A stretch of DNA of 64,000 nt from Multifurca ochricompacta (GCA_022496185.1 WTXG01000099.1:62001-126000), one strand, 5' to 3'. Shown: positions 1-12,227, numbered from the stretch's first letter. Notes: a model not told the origin generated them from the letters alone. A program made the numbers and translations.

Positions 1-312
1 GCGTCTTCAACGCGTATGACGTCACCACTACATACGCCATTCCTATCTTGTCTTATCTATTAAGTTGCCACAATCAAGCCCAGTTTCGATCTCTTGTGCA
101 TACAAGCTCCTAGACACTCAGGAATCTATCGCTTTCTTTTGACATCTAATCACCCGAACTTCGTCTATAAGATATTGACATTCACCTCGAACGTAACAAG
201 GAGGAAGACAAGTGAATATTCGCGAGTATCGATGCTTACTGATTTACAAGGAGCTCAAGACTGAGAGTAAATAAAGAGTTCGACGATACTTCTGCTTAAA
301 TACCGAATCCTC
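1..312. other. No gene seen
   Basis: Mixed-composition intergenic DNA. I see no coding signal, repeat match or RNA gene here. Confidence 0.4.
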
Positions 313-813
313 CTAATGACGTCCTTCTGTTAGAATTTCCGGGAGTCCTGTTGAGGATGACTTCGTATTGGAGTTTGTGCATTGAGGATGTTGCCGCTGT
401 TGCGAGATGAGTCGAGATGGTGGAAGGGAAAAAAAGGTGTGTTTAAATAATTCTGGTATGCCTTCTTCTTCGCCCTTCCTCCTCCGCTGAGCGTGTGTAT
501 AGTCTCTCCTCCAGCTATCCCTCTTCCACTTATGCCTCACCCCTAGTTCGATCTGTATGTCCGCCAGGCGCCGCACGATGCGCACTTTGCGCCCGCTCTC
601 GTCGTAGCTTCCAACCGTTCGTATCACGAAATCTTCGAACGTACAGTACACCCGCATCTCTTCCACTCGTGGCTGATCAATAACACTTGAGCTGCGCCCC
701 CTGAACCAGATTAGACCTGGCAAAGAAAGAATCAATGGACCCCGTCTCCCCCCCCCCCCCCCCCGATTTGGCTGGTCTGAAACTACACGGCATCGCAGTC
801 GGCCCTGCCTCAC
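313..813 (-). CDS. Possible hypothetical protein exon(s), unrecognised
   Basis: An open minus-strand frame runs through a locally GC-rich stretch. The best protein-like part starts at an ATG near 662 (MRVYCTFEDFVIRTV...) and has ordinary charged and hydrophobic composition up to about 500. The upstream part reads through a poly-C tract (about 748-764) and looks non-coding, and the downstream part is low quality. A GTGAGG donor-like site follows the codons for IELG, so the true gene may be spliced. It lies downstream of the 1346-1864 gene on the same strand and could be a separate gene or later exons of it. I recognise no family; it may be a chance ORF. Confidence 0.25.
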   Translation of the reverse strand: MRQGRLRCRVVSDQPNRGGGGGRRGPLILSLPGLIWFRGRSSSVIDQPRVEEMRVYCTFEDFVIRTVGSYDESGRKVRIVRRLADIQIELGVRHKWKRDSWRRDYTHAQRRRKGEEEGIPELFKHTFFSLPPSRLISQQRQHPQCTNSNTKSSSTGLPEILTEGRH

Positions 814-1345
814 TTAACCGACTTCATCACCTTTACTTTTCCCCCTCAGGGTTTTTTCAATGGGGCTACGCTCTAATACATTTACAGGGGACGCTTTGTA
901 ATAGATAGCCGCGCGACTTAGGCAAGGCCTTGCAAGCGCGTCAATGAAACTCGATTTAAAAAAAAAAAAAAAAAACAGTTGAGCTGCTATATAATCTAGG
1001 ATAGTTGGGCACTTCGGGATTATTGTGTACATGCACCACAACAACCAGAATTTTAATCTCATCATCCAACAAGTCGTCATCCGCCCCCGTTACGACGGTT
1101 TCTTGGGATTATACAAGCCAGGCTGTTTCAGATATTTGTCGATAAGTTAGTCTTGATTAATCTTCGTACACACTGCAGCTGTCTCTGCTGTACTTTTTGA
1201 TCTAACTAATTACAATCGCTAATAATTATCGGGAGAAGAGGGAGTGCGATAGAATCGAGTTGACTTGTATACACTGATGGGTCCGTAATCACAGCAGGCA
1301 TAGATGTGGCTCTCCGGCCAAAACCAAAAGTGTTTCCTTTCCTCA

Positions 1346-1864
1346 TCATCCATCTTCCGTGTTTTGTGATGATTCATCCTCCGTGTTCTGCAAAATTCAC
1401 TCAAATAATACCCCATACCACATCTCAGTCCATTTGAAAAAAACACTTACAAAAACCGTCGTATATTCTTCCCCAGGGAGACAACGTTTCACGTCAGGGT
1501 CTGGGCAGGTCACGAATATGGCATCTACTCCAAGCGGCGACAGTTGTGGATGATCCAACACCTTTTGAAGAATGGATTTGTCTATATCCTTTTCCTCGAA
1601 CTGGAACGTGTGTACCGCGGTGCGGTGTCGTGTCGGTATCAAAATGCGAGGGCCTCCCTCAGTCGGTGAGATTAATCGAGGGTACTTGACTTCCAAAAGG
1701 CATGGAATGGGGAGTTTGGGTTGTCGTTCGACCCAGAGTCTGACTTGAGAGTGAAGCATAACAAAGTCGCCACCGGGATCATAGCGCAGATTTTGAGAGT
1801 GGGCAAACTTCCTAAGCTGGTCGGGAGAGAGTAAATAGCCACAGATTATATACACACGAACCAT
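1346..1864 (-). CDS. Small hypothetical protein, one intron
   Basis: The reading starts at the ATG at 1864 (MVRVYIICGYLLSPDQ...) and runs 138 codons to 1451, where a GTAAGT donor follows in phase 0. An acceptor TTTTGCAG places exon 2 at 1387-1346, adding a short acidic, Ser-rich tail and a TGA, for about 151 residues. Composition is balanced and free of low complexity, unlike surrounding ORFs, which supports a real gene. There is no signal peptide, membrane segment or motif I can name. If the intron is not removed, the frame continues to 1397 and ends differently. Basidiomycete genomes carry many short unannotated proteins of this kind; function is unknown. Confidence 0.5.
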
Positions 1865-1917
1865 ATTCTGAGAAGTAGTCGAGGGGTGTTAATGGAAAGA
1901 AGTTATCTTTCCACTAC

Positions 1918-2045
1918 TGACATCCCTAAAGTGGTAATCTTGTCACACGACTGTGATTTGTAATAATATTTATTTAAAAAAGGAAAGTTATCGTTGATCA
2001 ATAAAACATCATTACAAACCAAAGTCATGTGACATGTACACTTCA
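1918..2045. repeat. Dispersed repeat, CCCTAAAGTGGTAA family
   Basis: Begins TGACATCCCTAAAGTGG and continues through TGTCACACGACTGTG to about 2045. The same roughly 125-bp unit recurs, inverted, at 13545-13660 and in direct orientation near 12727-12830, where it forms the ends of a larger inverted-repeat structure. It is probably the terminus of a small non-autonomous DNA element. Confidence 0.7.
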
Positions 2046-2094
2046 GACTTGACTTATTGAATACACCAGTTCTTTGCCTTCTGGACATTCACTC

Positions 2095-2345
2095 TGTACC
2101 CTTGAGTGCAATCTCAGTGCTTCTGGCACTTTCCTTGGTGTTGAGGTGGGCCAGTAGGAACTGGATAGTTGAGGACTGGACAGCCAGTCTCCTGGGTGGG
2201 CTCAATCTATTGAACATGATAAGATAATTCAAAGTGCATCAGATTCTGAGATAATCACAACATTTCTCCTTATTGTCACAAGTTTTGACCACATAAACTG
2301 AACTTATCTGCTACCTCAATAGGTAGCTAAATTACCTTTTACAGT
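2095..2345 (-). repeat. Dispersed repeat, GTTAGCTAAAT / TGTGGTCAAAACTGAAG family
   Basis: Read on the minus strand, this segment carries the marks seen at 25678-25990 and 59335-59680: a TAGCTAAAT start, a TTTTGACCACA motif, the TTATCTTATC-type stretch and a GGACAGCC / GGCCTATC-like end. Three diverged copies define a family. No ORF is present and the class is unknown. Confidence 0.5.
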
Positions 2346-3133
2346 TGTGTTCATCACCTGCTCCTTGCATTCCCCATAGATAGATAATCGATACGGCTGT
2401 GGTCCGTCCTGGCTGTTAGAGGTAGATAACTGCCACGGCAAAAATTCCCCCTCCATCGATACCATTCTCCAAGCAGCACTATCCGCAGCGTTTCTTTTTT
2501 TGTTTTTTTTAGTTCCTCACGGGGACAAGGGGAAAAAACAAAAAAAAACAGGTTGTGCTTTCTTGACAACGAACCGGGGAAGACTACGACACTATACAGG
2601 CGTGCCCGCTCTCCCACTCAGACGCGGGCTCATTCGTGCTTGTGTAACCGTTGTCGGACATGAACGAGCGCGCAATGTCGAGCAGCAGCAGCAGCAGCAG
2701 CAGTAGCAGGATCATCATATTGAGTGAGCCAAGAGAGGAGCTCTCACGTGCGCGATGCGCGTATTCTCGCGGAACAGGGGTTGGAGAGAGGGGCTCTTCC
2801 CTCTAGATTTGCCCCCCACCACACCCCGGTTGTTATGGATTATGGAGAAAAAGCGGGGAAAGGTGGTTTTGTTTTTGGTTGCCCCTCAATCCGAGTTTTA
2901 GCATGAACCCTCGACCCCCCCCCCCGACCCCCCCTCCTCCGGTGGATGCAACCCTCACTCGCGCGGATCAATGACCGAAACCGACGGGTGAGCCACGCTT
3001 CTTTACGCATTCACACTTCTCCGAACACACACACACTTTTACTCGCCATTGCTTCCTTTTGCAGTTATTACGCCCGAAATAGTTCGATAAAATAAATAAA
3101 TAAAAACTCACACATGTCTCAACCCCTTTTTCT

Positions 3134-3140
3134 TCTTTTC

Positions 3141-3177
<37 letters not shown>

Positions 3178-3216
3178 TTTTTTTTTTCTTTTCTTTTCTT
3201 TTCTTTTCTTTCTTCC
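3134..3216. repeat. TTTTC microsatellite with poly-T core
   Basis: Repeated CTTTT units flank an uninterrupted T run of over 25 bases. It is a simple-sequence tract. Confidence 0.9.
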
Positions 3217-4965
3217 CCGCGGATGTAGGCTCTGAGAGTGAGAGTCATAGTCGGTAGAGCTTAATCGATCGATGGCTTAGGAAGTGGATAGGTGGAACTA
3301 CCCTCCTGCTTGACCAGAAACCGAGTTTCCCCCTCCCCTCCCCCACCATCCATGTGTGATCGAGAAGCACGGTGATATTTTTTTTTCGAACAAGAGATTA
3401 AGTAATTAAGAACAGAACAGAACCCGTTTTTGAAATACGTTTTTGCAGCCCCGCGGAACAATTGAACTGATTGCCGCGCTTCTGGTATTGCATGTATGTG
3501 TCGTGTGGGGCGTGATGATCGGGTTGGGTTGGGTTCGATTTCTCAGTTAGGATTGAGGAGGATCATCATCGGGGACTGTTGTTTTTAGCCCCCCGGAAGG
3601 ATGTATTGACGAACTTTGGGAAAAGAGGGACAGGTCGAGTCCGAGTCACTTGTCCAAATTATTATTTTATTTATTATTTCAAAATAAATAAATAAAATAA
3701 TTTTATGTCGTGTGACATACGCTTGGGATAGTTTGGCTTTGTTCATACTCATACCATACCATACCATACATAAGCAAAGTGTATGCTGACTGAGGCAAGC
3801 GGTTCTTCTCGGTACATCCTTGAGGCACCCATAATACCACCCGTTTACACAATCCCCAACAAATGGATAGCGAAGGTCGCGCAATGGCAGGTCAATTCCC
3901 ATAAGGGGTGGGAGTTCTCCCGGATTAAGCTATTTTGGGGAGAAGTGGGTAACGGCCCGGGAGAATGAGATTGGAATGGATGAGATTTAATATTTCGGCA
4001 TGACTTCCCCGCGGCACACGGCACACGGCACACGGTTGCGTGCGGCATGGCATACATCACGCATAACACGTGGAAGTAAACGATCGATCGATCGATCGGA
4101 CGGACTCAGAAAGGTCCGAGGTCGGTCCGAAGTCCTCTCGGACTCGGAATTGTATGTATTATTATATCATTCCTCCCAACGCTGTAAGGTAGAAGGTAGA
4201 ATTTGAATGCTCTGCTTTGGTTTTGAAGAGGTAAAAAGTGGATAAGTATATGCACATACAGCTGTGTGTGAAAAAGTGGGGGGTTGGAAGGAAGACAGAG
4301 AATTCTAAAAGAGCTTAAAAGAGAGGTCATGAGACCATGTGGCTTTCACTTTTTGATTGAATTGAGAAGATACAGTCGAAACGATAACGAGAATATTTGT
4401 GTTATATTGTTGCCGATATTTCGTTGCTTTGAAACGACCTCGATATCGTGTCAAAATTGATCTCTATGACGACAACGGGTGAACATTTGCCAGGGAAAAA
4501 CTGATTCTCTCAGGTGATGGATGTACACGGTGGGTGGGTGTTGAGTCATGTCATGTTACTGAAATTGGAAGGTGTGACAAGTTTGGATGTGACATAAAAA
4601 TGTGACATCTGCGTGCGTGAAAGAAAGAGGGAAGCATTTGTTCGTGGTTCGTGTTCATTTATCTTTACTTTATCATTTGTTCATTCCTCATTAATCATTC
4701 AATCAAACACCTTACCACCCAAAGTACCAACTTGTGATGCTCAGAACCTTTCCCTTTTTGGCCCCCGATTCGGTTTTACACGCGGCATCAATACAACAGA
4801 TGGCTGTGTTGTTCTCTTCGCGCGCTTCGCCCTTACGTCCCCTGGCGCTCGATGTCGATCGGCTCATGGCCAGCCTTGGCAGCACGACCCGGGTTTGTTC
4901 CAAGAAAAGTGCGAGGGGATGGGGTAGGGAAGGAGTATAGAGGAAGGAAGGGTAGATCGGTTTTA

Positions 4966-5035
4966 TTTCTTTCTCTTTCTTTCTCTCTCTCTCTCTACTC
5001 TCACTCACCACCAGTCGAGGGTCCTTCTCCTCTTC
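4966..5035 (+). promoter_or_regulatory. CT-rich leader tract before the oxidase gene
   Basis: A TTTCTTTCTCTC-rich pyrimidine tract lies 70-140 bp upstream of the ATG at 5106. Such tracts commonly precede transcription starts of filamentous-fungal genes. No TATA box at convincing spacing is seen. The assignment rests on position and composition alone. Confidence 0.35.
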
Positions 5036-5105
5036 CCCTCCGAGTCTCCCTTGGACGACGACGACGACAAAGAAGACGACGACCAGTCTTTGTCTTCTGC
5101 TCCTT

Positions 5106-7316
5106 ATGTTGCTACTTTCGTCTTTACTTGCTTTCGGGCTAGCAGCCCCTTCCGTCTTCGCTCAACAATCTGGATCCTTCGTTGTCGCTGGTGATACACT
5201 CGTCAGCGCGATGATGGTATGTGCCGTGCCCCACTGAAGTGACTGTCCGTACATCCCTCGCTTATCTATACTATCAGATGTTTTTAGGTGGTTCCAACAA
5301 GGTTTACATTATTGACAAGGTGGAGGGAAACGCTCACCAAATCAATGGTCATTCGCTTTACGCTTCAGTATGGTTAACATCCTTTTTTTTTTTTTTTTAA
5401 TTTCCCTCCCGTCTTGCGTGAGTACCAATCTAGTTCTAACTGTGTCGAACAGGGACATCGATTCGCGAACGGCCACACCGATAGACGCCCAGACCAACGC
5501 CTTTTGTGCTGCCGGCATGCATCTCCCTAATTCCTCGTATGTCGTTTTCGGAGGTAATAACGCTATCGGCCCTGGAGGCGATAATTCTGCGCCTGGTTCC
5601 ACCCCGACGTTCGATCCCACCTATCAAGATTTCGATGGTAGGCGTGCCATTCGAGTCATTACCCCATGCGAGGGGGACGTCACCTCACCTCCTTGTTCCT
5701 GGTATGACGCTCCTAATGGCCTCCAGATGGTCAAACGTCGTTGGTATCCCGGTGCGGAAGCCCTTGCTAACGGAACGGTCGTATTGATAGGTGGGATGGT
5801 TAACGGTGGTTTCATTAACCGCTGGACACCAAATGTCGATCCTGCGTTCGAAAGCGGTCAGGCTGAGCCCACTTATGAGCTTTTCCCCCCGGGACCGCAA
5901 CAGCCGCAAGTGATGAATTTCATGGTGAAAACCAGCGGGCTCAATACTTTTGCCTTGACGTACCTCATGCCGTCTGGCAAAATGTTCGTTCAAGCTAATT
6001 TCTCCACCAGTTAAGTCGTAACTTTCCTCTCCCCTCCTCCCCCTGCGCCTTTGGCTCGATCTTGGCTACTGACAGGAGATGGTAAATAAACAGTTCTTTG
6101 GGACTACGATGCTAACGTTGAAAGCCCGCTACCTGACATGCCGGGTAAAGTTATTCGAGTGTACCCTGCGTCGGGAGCAAATGCAATGCTACCTTTGACA
6201 CCCGCGAATAATTACACACCAACGATCATTTTCTGTGGGGGCCAGGACCTGAAAGATGATAAATGGGGTGATTATGGCTTTCCATCTGTTGACACTTGGA
6301 CAGTTCCCGCGTCATCTGATTGTCATCGGATCACCCCTGAACCTGAGGATGGATCAACACCCGCGTACGTGCAGGATGATAGTCTTCCGATCGGTCGCAC
6401 GATGGGACAGTTTATAGCACTTCCCGATGGCACGTTTTTGATCATTAATGGTGCCGAATATGGCACAGCTGGTTATGCCAAAAGAACTTTGACCACAGTC
6501 ACACTCGACGCTATGCCATATGGGGAATCACTGGCCACCGGACCGGTCGGTCAACCGGCGATTTATAACCCGAATGCGCCTTTGGGTAACCGTTGGTCGA
6601 CCGCGGGTCTGAGTTCTTCGACCATTCCTCGCCTTTATCACTCATCGGCTCTCTTGCTTCCTGATGGTTCTGTCATGATTGCCGGTTCCAACCCGAACGT
6701 GGACGTGAATCTGACTACGATATATCCCACCACTTATACTGCTGAGTACTTTTATCCCCCTTACTTTGCCGCCCATACGCGCCCCGTACCTCTGAACGTT
6801 CCGACGAGATTGTCTTATGGGGGTGATCCCTTTGACATTACCGTTCCCTCTTCTTCCTATACCGGTAACGCGAATGATGCAGCGGCAAACACGACGGTAT
6901 GGTTGATTCGTCAGGGTTTCACGACGCACGGCATGAATATGGGTCAACGGATCATGCAATTGAATAACACCTTTACCGTTCAAGATGACGGGACGCTCAT
7001 CCTACATACCGCGCAACTCCCACCCCTTCCCACCTTGTTCCAACCCGGACCGGGCTTCCTCTACGTGACCATCGCAGGGATCCCCAGTAATGGCACGTTC
7101 GTCATTATCGGGAATGGGAAGATTGGAGCTCAGCCGACCGCGCCTGCGAGCGTGTTACCTGTGAGCGCACGTTCTAGTTCTGGTACTTCGGACGGCAAGA
7201 ATGGTGGTGGTAAAGGTGGTAAGAATGGGAATTCGGCTTTGGCGCTGGCGAGCGTCAAGACGATGGTGATATTCACATTCGTGACTACTGTGGTGATGAT
7301 CCTCGTTCTCTTATAA
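5106..7316 (+). CDS. Glyoxal-oxidase-like copper radical oxidase (AA5_1), secreted, C-terminal membrane tail
   Basis: Predicted to oxidise simple aldehydes or hydroxycarbonyls and make H2O2 for extracellular peroxidases. Four exons (5106-5216, 5278-5372, 5453-6009, 6094-7316) give 661 residues; phases agree at each junction and the spliced protein follows the family. A signal peptide covers about residues 1-20 (MLLLSSLLAFG...). Copper-radical site residues are all present: the cross-linking Cys (~87, in FCAAGMHLPN), radical Tyr (~167, in RRWYPGAEAL), axial Tyr/His (~436/437, in RLYHSSALLLPDG) and His (~533, in TTHGMNMGQ). The C terminus has a Ser/Gly/Lys-rich linker and then about 20 hydrophobic residues to the stop, as in a GPI-attachment or membrane-anchor tail. 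The stretch of T after the exon 2 donor is intronic. The gene appears intact. Confidence 0.93.
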
Positions 7317-8261
7317 AGAGATTGAAAACGCGAGGCCCATGGAGGGGAGGAGGCGGGTATATTCGAAGGGAAAGAAGTTAATAATGGGGATCTTGAACGC
7401 ACGGGAGCACGCGCCAGATGAACGACAAAGGGTTTAACGGTCAAATGACGACTTTTGACTGACTTTTTTTTTCTTTCGCTCTCCGTTCTGGACAACCTAA
7501 TTTTTTTTTTTTTTTTTTTGACATGGACAAGGGTATAAATATATTCCCCCTTTTGGTTTATTCCATCAACAACATGATAATGACTTGACATGAACAAAAC
7601 AAATCACTTTTTCTTTTCTATCTATAATTGTTTTTTTTTTTTTTTTTCATCTTTTCATCTTCATATTCATTCATCATCACCATTCCATTTCATTACGTAG
7701 AATTTCCAATTTTCCATTCTAATGGTTTAGATAAAATGGGATTGGTCAGTCATAGTATTTCGGACTTTTTTTTTTTTTGGACTTTCTTGTTTTTTTTTTT
7801 TTTGGGTGTAAAGGACTACTACTTAACTTTGATTAAAAAAAATAAAAATAAAATAAAATTTCTTGTGATAGGAAGGGATGGGTGCACCACTTGCTCATCT
7901 GACTGATCAAAGTCCCTGTACTTAACTTGGGAAGTTAGAACTGAATTTTGGCTCATGTACGATGAATCACTAGCAAAAAAGACTAATAATTTTAAAAAAA
8001 ATTTAAAAAAAAGCTTCGACTTGGAAGTCTTCTCTCTCGGGGTTCTCTTTTTTCTTTTGTTCTCTTTCTATCTTTTCAGATATCTGGCTGGCTGGCTGGC
8101 TGGAATCATCATACGACTTCCTCCTCCTCCTCCTCCTCCTCCGGCCACAGAGATGTTTTTTTTTTTTTTTTTAAACCCCTTTCCAAAGGGCAATATCCAG
8201 CCCTGTAAAGCACAATATAAAAACTTTGACGATTTAATTATGGAAGTTGTGAATGCGATCA

Positions 8262-8290
8262 GGGCAAGGGCAAGGGCAAGGGCAAGGGGG
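8262..8290. repeat. GGCAAG hexanucleotide repeat
   Basis: About four tandem GGCAAG units followed by a G-rich run. Confidence 0.85.
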
Positions 8291-9116
8291 AGGGGAGGGG
8301 GGGGGTAGCGGGGTTCGTTCATCAAGGTCGGCTGTGGCCTTAATTATTATGGTTTTGTGGCGACCCCCTCTACTGCTGATAGCCAAGTCGGCGGAAATCT
8401 TCAAAAATGAAATGAAAAATCAAAAGAACCCAAAATCCAAACACACACTCCCCCCCCCTCCCCTCTCCTCCCCTCCCCTCCCCATCAAACCCTTCACCTA
8501 ACTTACTCACACAGTTTGGTTGTAGCGTGGCGTGGTGTCACGACTTTTTTTTTTGAAAATAAACGGATTTGGGCCTTGGGAACGACGGACGCTAAACGAC
8601 TAAAGAACTTTTTTTTTTTTTTAAATTAAGCTTGTTTTTTTGCATGTCTCAATTTTTTTTTTTTGCTTGATTATCATCATCTAGAACGCTGGGTCCAAAA
8701 GAAAAAAAAAGAAAAGAAAAGAAAAGAAAAGAAAATCTCAGGCTGGGAGTTCATGGGAGGGGGGGGAAGGGTGTCATCTTCTTTAGTGGGCTGCTTGGCT
8801 CACTTTGGCTCCTGCCAGCGTCGATTGTACCTCATAATTATGTAAGCGGACTAAATGAAAACTCTTCAATTATTTTAAATCCATCCTTCGCTATTTCCAT
8901 TTTCATTTCTTTTATTACATGTCCTAGGGTTTGGGTGCAACAAGCCTCGTGGTACTATACGCACAACCGGCGCGCATTGACCCTGACTTGGATGAAGAAA
9001 AAAGAGAGTGGGGGGAGGGGGGGGGAGGCCGACGTGTTATGCCCCACTCGCCCCTTCTTCTCTTTTAACTCACAACTCCCTATGGAATAGAGAGATGGTA
9101 TGGTACAAGGAGGATG

Positions 9117-9154
9117 CCACCCGCACCCGTACCCGCACCCGCACCCGCACCCGC
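9117..9154. repeat. CCGCAC / CCGTAC hexanucleotide repeat
   Basis: Tandem CCCGCA-type hexamers with one variant unit. Confidence 0.85.
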
Positions 9155-10229
9155 ACGCATTGCTCCCGAGTGCGACAGATCACCCTTTAATAGGGAGATG
9201 TTTATAGGACGTGAGTGGGAACGTCCCGGTCGTGAGCCTGTGATCTCTCTGTTCTATCAAACGGGAGGAAAGAATGCCATTTTGGTGCCTGGATCTGCCC
9301 CCCCCCTTTTTTTTTTTTTTTGGGAATGGAGAAGGGTTTTTCTTCCTTGGTCTCCCACCATGCCGCCGCAAAACCTATTTTTCCTGTCTGTCTGTCTGTC
9401 TAGATGATGGTGGTACAAGCGCAAGAAAGCCCGTCTCCTCCCCCCTAGTGCTGTGATTCATTTCCCACACCCTAAAATGTGCCATTCGTGCCAAGACGTC
9501 CTTTTTTTACCTTTCAATCAGAAGGCAGTGAATCTAACTTGCGTTGGGTCAATGACTCTTTTATGGGCATCTGTGGTTTGCCATTGTCTTTTAAAGGATT
9601 TCGAATCAAATATTGCCCTTGGTCTCTCGTTCTCAGGCTATTTCCTTGCACACCCCATCGCCAATGTACCCTCATGCAACCACGAATGCCAAGTCTCGTT
9701 GTACTTGTTGCTATTGTCACATCCTTCGTGATCGTCGCTCGCTCTGTGCTCACTCAGGTTTTCACTCCGGATTTCCCCCTGGATGTGGGAATGGGTATAG
9801 TTTTACAGTGGTCCACTTCGTTCGAAGAAGCTGACTCACTGATGATCTCGTTTTTTCCAGTCATTTAATACTCTTGATCAAAATCCGTGTACAGTAGGGG
9901 GCGTACCTGATGTCAACATGTGGCAGGGGATGTGAGTAGTTCAGTTCTTTCTCCCGAGTGCTGAATCTCATGTTCTCTCTAGCATTCAATATCAATCCAC
10001 TGCAGCTGGGTCATGACTACGTAGGTCCTCCAAGTATTGATAAACGGGGACTTGTGCAAGTGCAATACTATTGCGTACTCGCTCTTTAGCGCGTGCGGCG
10101 CGTGTCAGGACAAGGACTTGGGTAACGTAGGTTTCATTGTTGTGGTTTTTCCGGGTTCATACCATCGGCTTATCTCCTGTCAGCTGGACTAAATTTTCTT
10201 TCAACTGCACAGGGGTTTTGCCTCCTGTA

Positions 10230-10888
10230 GGGGTGGCTCAGGCGTTGAGCATGAAATTATCCACTTCTGGTTGCACTCACTTCTCTCTTTCATTGCGAGC
10301 CCTGAATTAAGAAAACTTCTGACCTTTATTCGATCTTAGTTTATAAATCCACCATACTATACTACAAAGTGATTAATGCAAGGTGTGAGCATTCGACGAA
10401 TATCTCCCTTATGAGTACATAATAATGCACCATACTCAGTTTCATACTCCGTCACCTCTCCGTCACCTCCCCGTCTTTATTGTCAAAAGTTTTCGCCTCT
10501 CCATCTTCACCTCTCCGTTTTTATTGCATGGTTTTCACTTGGTCTTATTCAAATCACTCTCTATGGCTGGCTTTTACTATACCACTTGCCCACAAAGCTG
10601 GACTTTCAACAAGTATATAAAGGTATCTACAAATGCTTGTAGTCGATAGCGAACCCGCAATCTAGCAGTCTCTCTCTCTCTCTCTTTCTTTGTGTGCTAA
10701 AAAGAACTTCTTGACAACATCTGCGCAAAGGTCAAACGGAACTAACAAGCAGCGATTTCCTCAGTTCAAGCACGAAACGTCCACATTCGATCTAGTTATC
10801 TCAGAAGGGTGCTCTCTCTCTTCTCTATCTCTCTCACCATCTAGGGAATACTTTGCCTTGAACTCAGCACGGATCAGATCCGTATACT
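10230..10888 (-). mobile_element. Inserted dispersed repeat (family also at 60812-61060)
   Basis: This stretch is absent from the intact paralogue and interrupts the pseudogene just before the CCTCGACGTGAG splice boundary. Its right end (about 10660-10885) is the reverse complement of 60812-61060, sharing GTGAGTGCGAGGCAAAG, TCAAGAAGTTCTTTAGCACA and a CT/GA-rich block; a shorter copy is at 44410-44500. A TATAAAGG near 10616 could be a promoter, as in a solo LTR, but I could not find TG..CA ends or a target duplication, so the class is open. Confidence 0.5.
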
Positions 10889-11326
10889 CCCTCGACGTGA
10901 GTTGTCTGTTCCATTAGATGATGACTTGACTTGACTTTCACTAACCGAGATATGCACCTTCAGTTTTCCTAACGCGATTCCTCCGCAAACTCGTGTGCCA
11001 CAGTAAGCTCTCCTCGACGTCACAGTAAGCTTATTTCTTTTTCTCTTCTCAGCCTAGTATCAACAGTGCATCGCACACTAGATCGAGCTTACCTGGAATG
11101 CCACCAGATCCTTCTCTGTTGGAGGTGAACATCCCATTCCCCCCCCCCCCCCCGCATCCCTCTTTCTTTAACCTGATCATATCATATATTTATATCTTCT
11201 TCAGACTCTCCTGAGATAAACCCTGGTGTGATACTCGGCCCTTCAGGCCCATCTATTGCCAGTAGTACATCACCAACCCCTGAACTGTCCTCTATTTTCA
11301 CTCTGATATTTCCCATTTACACCTAC

Positions 11327-11612
11327 TGTAATGGGTGCTCCTATCCTGTGCTTGCTATGTAAGATTAGATAAGATTTAGAGATTGTGGTAACTCACAGGT
11401 GAAAATGCCTTGTTGGAAAGCTGCCCAGAACGCAGAGACTAATGCATGCATAAGGTTTGAAGCAGGCAGAGTCCTCTGACTGCTTCAAACCTTATGCATG
11501 CATTAATCTCTGCGTTCTGGGCAGCTTTCCAACTAGGATTTTATCACCACCTACGACTTTTGCATCTTATCTAATCTAATACTGCAAGCACGGGATAGAA
11601 GCACCCGTTACA
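11327..11612. repeat. Long foldback (inverted repeat arms ~132-138 bp, 16-bp loop)
   Basis: The inner arms 11412-11464 and 11481-11533 are complementary over 53 positions with one mismatch. The outer arms continue with lower identity to TGTAATGGG at 11327 and CCCGTTACA at 11612. A transcript would form a long hairpin. Confidence 0.85.
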
Positions 11613-11922
11613 CTAAGTACCCTGACAACATCTTGTTTACAAACACGTGATTGTTTCTGTCAGTCTAGCATTATCTTAAATACATACTAGACTACTTTAG
11701 ATCACTTTATAATCACATCATCAATTTGTATTACTCAAACAATAGCCGTGTGTATCTATAATGTCCATTGCTGCATAGGGCAGCAACTACTTCACATCAT
11801 GTGGACTGGGTCAGATCAGTCCAAACTCCTTCTTATCTTATCTATATCTAAGAAGGTCGACTTGTACAATGCCCTCAGGATGGCTTTCAAGCAGTCTGGG
11901 ATGCCAAAAATGCGCATCCAGG
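11327..11922. mobile_element. 596-bp non-autonomous element with 8-bp target duplication (copy A)
   Basis: The element starts TGTAATGGGTGCTCCTATCC and ends ATGCGCATCCAGG. It is flanked by exact copies of ACACCTAC (11319-11326 and 11923-11930), inside a region that is continuous in the intact paralogue. The ends are not good inverted repeats of each other. Relative to copy B (48650-49314), the first ~138 bp are repeated in inverted orientation at 11481-11612, replacing internal sequence and creating a long foldback. There is no coding capacity. The 8-bp duplication would fit hAT-type integration, but the missing terminal repeats leave the class uncertain. Confidence 0.75.
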
Positions 11923-12227
11923 ACACCTACGCCGGTACCCACATCACCTGGGAGCAAGTCAAACGTAGGTGCGATCGCAGGTGGAGTGGTCGGGGGTGTC
12001 AGGGTTACTATACATTGCCATTCTTGTGACCTTCATGGAGGCTGCGGCAGAACAAACTCTTCCATTCCCCCATCTGCCGCATTTGTGACCGCTGACAGCG
12101 CACCGGCAGCACCACCGGCAAGCATGAATGGGTGAATTCTCGCCGCCAATCTTGGAGAGTAGAACGATTCCTTCCTCCTCCGCCTCATGGACGCAAGAGT
12201 CTACGTGCATGCTTTCAATGCTTTTCC

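Larger units (their letters stand above)
2346..5105. other. Intergenic, low complexity; no gene seen
   Basis: Holds A/T homopolymers, an AGC trinucleotide run (about 2683-2702), a poly-C tract near 2916, long TTTTC/T tracts (3138-3215), AATAAATA palindromic AT-rich DNA (3660-3705) and GATC repeats (4080-4098). Several short ORFs cross these tracts, but none has protein-like composition. Confidence 0.6.
7317..9685. other. AT-rich intergenic DNA with simple repeats; no gene seen
   Basis: Many poly-A/T runs (for example 7501-7519, 7629-7646, 8157-8172), a CCT trinucleotide run (about 8120-8142), GGCAAG hexamers (8262-8290) and CCGCAC hexamers (9117-9154). ORFs here are Phe-, Pro- or Arg-rich products of those tracts and are not credible genes. 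Confidence 0.65.

Noticed and set aside
7628..8501. Phe-rich and Arg/Gly-rich ORFs
   Set aside because: They are translations of poly-T, CCT and GGCAAG tracts.
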